NCBI GenBank assembly: GCA_019321725.1
Contig: CM033111.1
Coordinates: 372,001 to 436,000, forward strand
From: Paulownia fortunei
Taxonomy: Eukaryota; Streptophyta; Magnoliopsida; Lamiales; Paulowniaceae
Length of the DNA stretch: 64,000 nucleotides
Direction of reading: 5' to 3'
Each line of letters opens with the position of its first letter. Position 1 is the first letter of the stretch. Below are positions 62,155-64,000 of this stretch, one piece after another. Below the pieces are notes generated by a model, which had not been told where the DNA came from, searched no databases, and saw only the letters and a list, made by a program, of their open reading frames with translations. Both the position numbers and the translations under genes were made by a program.

Positions 62155-63341
62155 ATGGTAAAATTCGTTCTTTTTCTCTATATTTATTTTTATTTTTCTT
62201 ATGATTTGTAGATGCTACTTTTCATGATTATTTTCCATGTAATCCTTTAAAAAAATATATGGTTGCATAATTTTTTTATTTTTTTGTCTTATGATTTATC
62301 TAATCTGGAGGTTGATTAACCTCAATGTAGATCATACAGTGCCAATATTAATGCTAGGGAATTTAAGCAATAGCAAAAGGCGCTCTGACATAATTCTTTT
62401 TCTGAAATAGTAAATCATTATAGAAATTCGGAAAATTTATTGTGTGATAAATTGCATAATAATGTCGTTTATCCTCTCATAGATCTTGTCAGGATGTTGA
62501 TCGCTATGGCTCTTTTGGTAGAAAGAGGATTTTTACTTCTTCTTTTTTCCTTTGAATTGTTAGAATAATATATTCTGTAGGAATTTTTCGGAAACTGACA
62601 TGGTGTTGTAATGAAGGAAATATGGATTTTTTACACTCTCTGTTGATCTGATTATGCAATTTAAAGTGGAAAAAACAATTAGAAAGGATAGCCTGTTTAT
62701 TTGTCTTGAAATGGAAGGATTGTATGTTTTATTATCAATTTAGTTATAGAAAATAATTGGCATTCAAGTATTTGTGATTGTTAAAATTGATATTTGAAGC
62801 TGAATCACAGCATGAGATTTGTGTTATTAGTCATTTACCTTCAGTCATTTGGATAAAGGCCTTCCACTAAATGCAGCATTTTGCCTTTTTGATTTTGTTA
62901 CTAGGCAAAGAAAACACCAAGGTATTTTCCTTTCCTTTTACCCTGAAGGAAAAGAGTTGGCACAAATTTCTTGTCTTTCCTTTGGGAGAAGTGGGAAGTT
63001 GGTTAGGAGTGGAGTGGAGGTGTAGTTACTAAGCGGCTGTATCATTAGAAGCAATTAAAGATTGTCACTACAATCCTTCTGTTATTACGATTTGATTTCT
63101 TAACCCTTAGGGTCAGAATTTCATGATCAGTTGTGATATATAATAAGCTCACACATTATTTCGATATTTTTGTCTCATATACAGACAACTTCAAGGAGGC
63201 TTGCTGACAGGAAGGTAGAGAAGTTTGAGAAGAATATTACTAAGCGAGGTGCTGTCCCTGAGACTGGCACAAAGAAGGGAAACAACTTCTCTGTTGGCCC
63301 TATCTTGCTTGGGTTTTTCATTTTCGTTGTCATTGGGTCAT
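62155..63341 (+). CDS. RAMP4/SERP stress-associated ER protein, 5' part
   Basis: SERP1/RAMP4 proteins are small tail-anchored ER proteins that associate with the Sec61 translocon and are induced by ER stress. Exon 1 contributes only the ATG (62155-62157), followed at once by the donor GTAAAA. Exon 2 is 63185-63341 and encodes TTSRRLADRKVEKFEKNITK, then RGAVPETGTKKGNNFSVGP and the start of the TM helix (ILLGFFIFVVIGS), ending one base into a codon at TCAT|GTAAGG. The family normally ends with about 14 more residues that finish the helix; that exon is not in the remaining 660 bases, so the gene runs off the right edge. The family is 68-69 residues long. The promoter has an ERSE-I and a TATA box. 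The start choice rests on the MTTSRRLADRK family start. Confidence 0.92.
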
Positions 63342-64000
63342 GTAAGGATTTCTTCTTACTCCTTATATTTCTTTTCCTGTTTTCACATCCACATTGCTCT
63401 GTTAATTCAACTTTATTGGGTTTTGTAACCAAATGCTTTTGCTGACTATTTTGAGAACTAGAACCTGAATGATACATTTATTGTTGTTAAAGTGAGATCT
63501 TGTGACCAGTTCCTAACTAAAAACTATAAATTTGATTATGGCAGCTAATATCTAAGAAGCATTTTAACTCAACTAGCTTAAAATTTGCAAGCCGATGTGA
63601 GTCCTGCTGTAGAGCACCAGTGTTGTATCTGTATCCTCAGTTGTATTCTGTTCCTTGTATAACACTAATATAATCTCACCTAACCCAAAAAATCTTAGAA
63701 GCATTTTACTATGCTTTGTGTCTATATTGTAGCAATAGCATAATCTACAAGTTGATTAAAAGCAGTATTGTGGTTGCTGACTTGAGATGGTTGACAACAG
63801 ATTTAGGTGCTAGCATTATATGTTTGTTGCTGTGCGGTTGAAGCATGCAATTTGCAACAATTTTTTCTTTAAAATGCATGCTTTTCTTCAGTCTTTCTTC
63901 TCCCGCTCAGTTATGTGCTTTTAAGTAGAGCTTAAGATGCATTGCACTAAAAGATCGGCCCTTTCAAATGTCGCATTTTTTATGTTGTTTTATCACTTTC

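Overview
This is nuclear DNA from a eudicot plant. It is AT-rich, its genes are split by GT-AG introns (plus two GC-AG candidates), it carries a plant-type tRNA-Ser, plant LTR retrotransposon remnants and many AT, GA and homopolymer tracts. I cannot name the genus from sequence alone.

Layout. 1-3250: a decayed Ty1/copia retrotransposon on the minus strand, from its 3' LTR through RNase H, RT and integrase to the gag zinc knuckle and primer-binding site. 3250-15600: a MIKC MADS-box gene of the FLOWERING LOCUS C type on the plus strand, of which exons 2-7 are present; exon 1 (the MADS domain) is not found, so either intron 1 exceeds 11.8 kb and swallowed the copia element, or the gene is headless. 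15600-25400: gene-poor DNA with a diverged tandem duplication of a G-box/RY block and a 2.85-kb solo LTR with an intact target-site duplication. 25.5-32.1 kb: a small two-TM protein gene and two DUF3339 genes. 36.1-43.4 kb: a CAMTA4-type calmodulin-binding transcription factor. 44.2-45.0 kb: an unrecognised single-TM protein. 45.7-47.5 kb: nuclear transport factor 2 (minus). 47.87-47.95 kb: tRNA-Ser(UGA) (minus). 48.9-54.1 kb: a complete AHK3-type cytokinin receptor (minus). 54.1-61.9 kb: no gene recognised. 62.0 kb to the end: the start of a RAMP4/SERP ER-stress gene, whose last exon lies outside the window.

The genes form no operon or shared pathway, as expected for a plant chromosome. Several are regulators: flowering time (FLC-like), calcium/calmodulin transcription (CAMTA4) and cytokinin perception (AHK3). 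I found no undescribed multi-gene system. The observations most worth checking are the FLC-like gene (missing exon 1, weak GC donor after exon 3, C-terminal DLNxxP repressor motif), single-base reading-frame breaks in NTF2 and possibly CAMTA4, and an exact ERSE-I element in the RAMP4 promoter.
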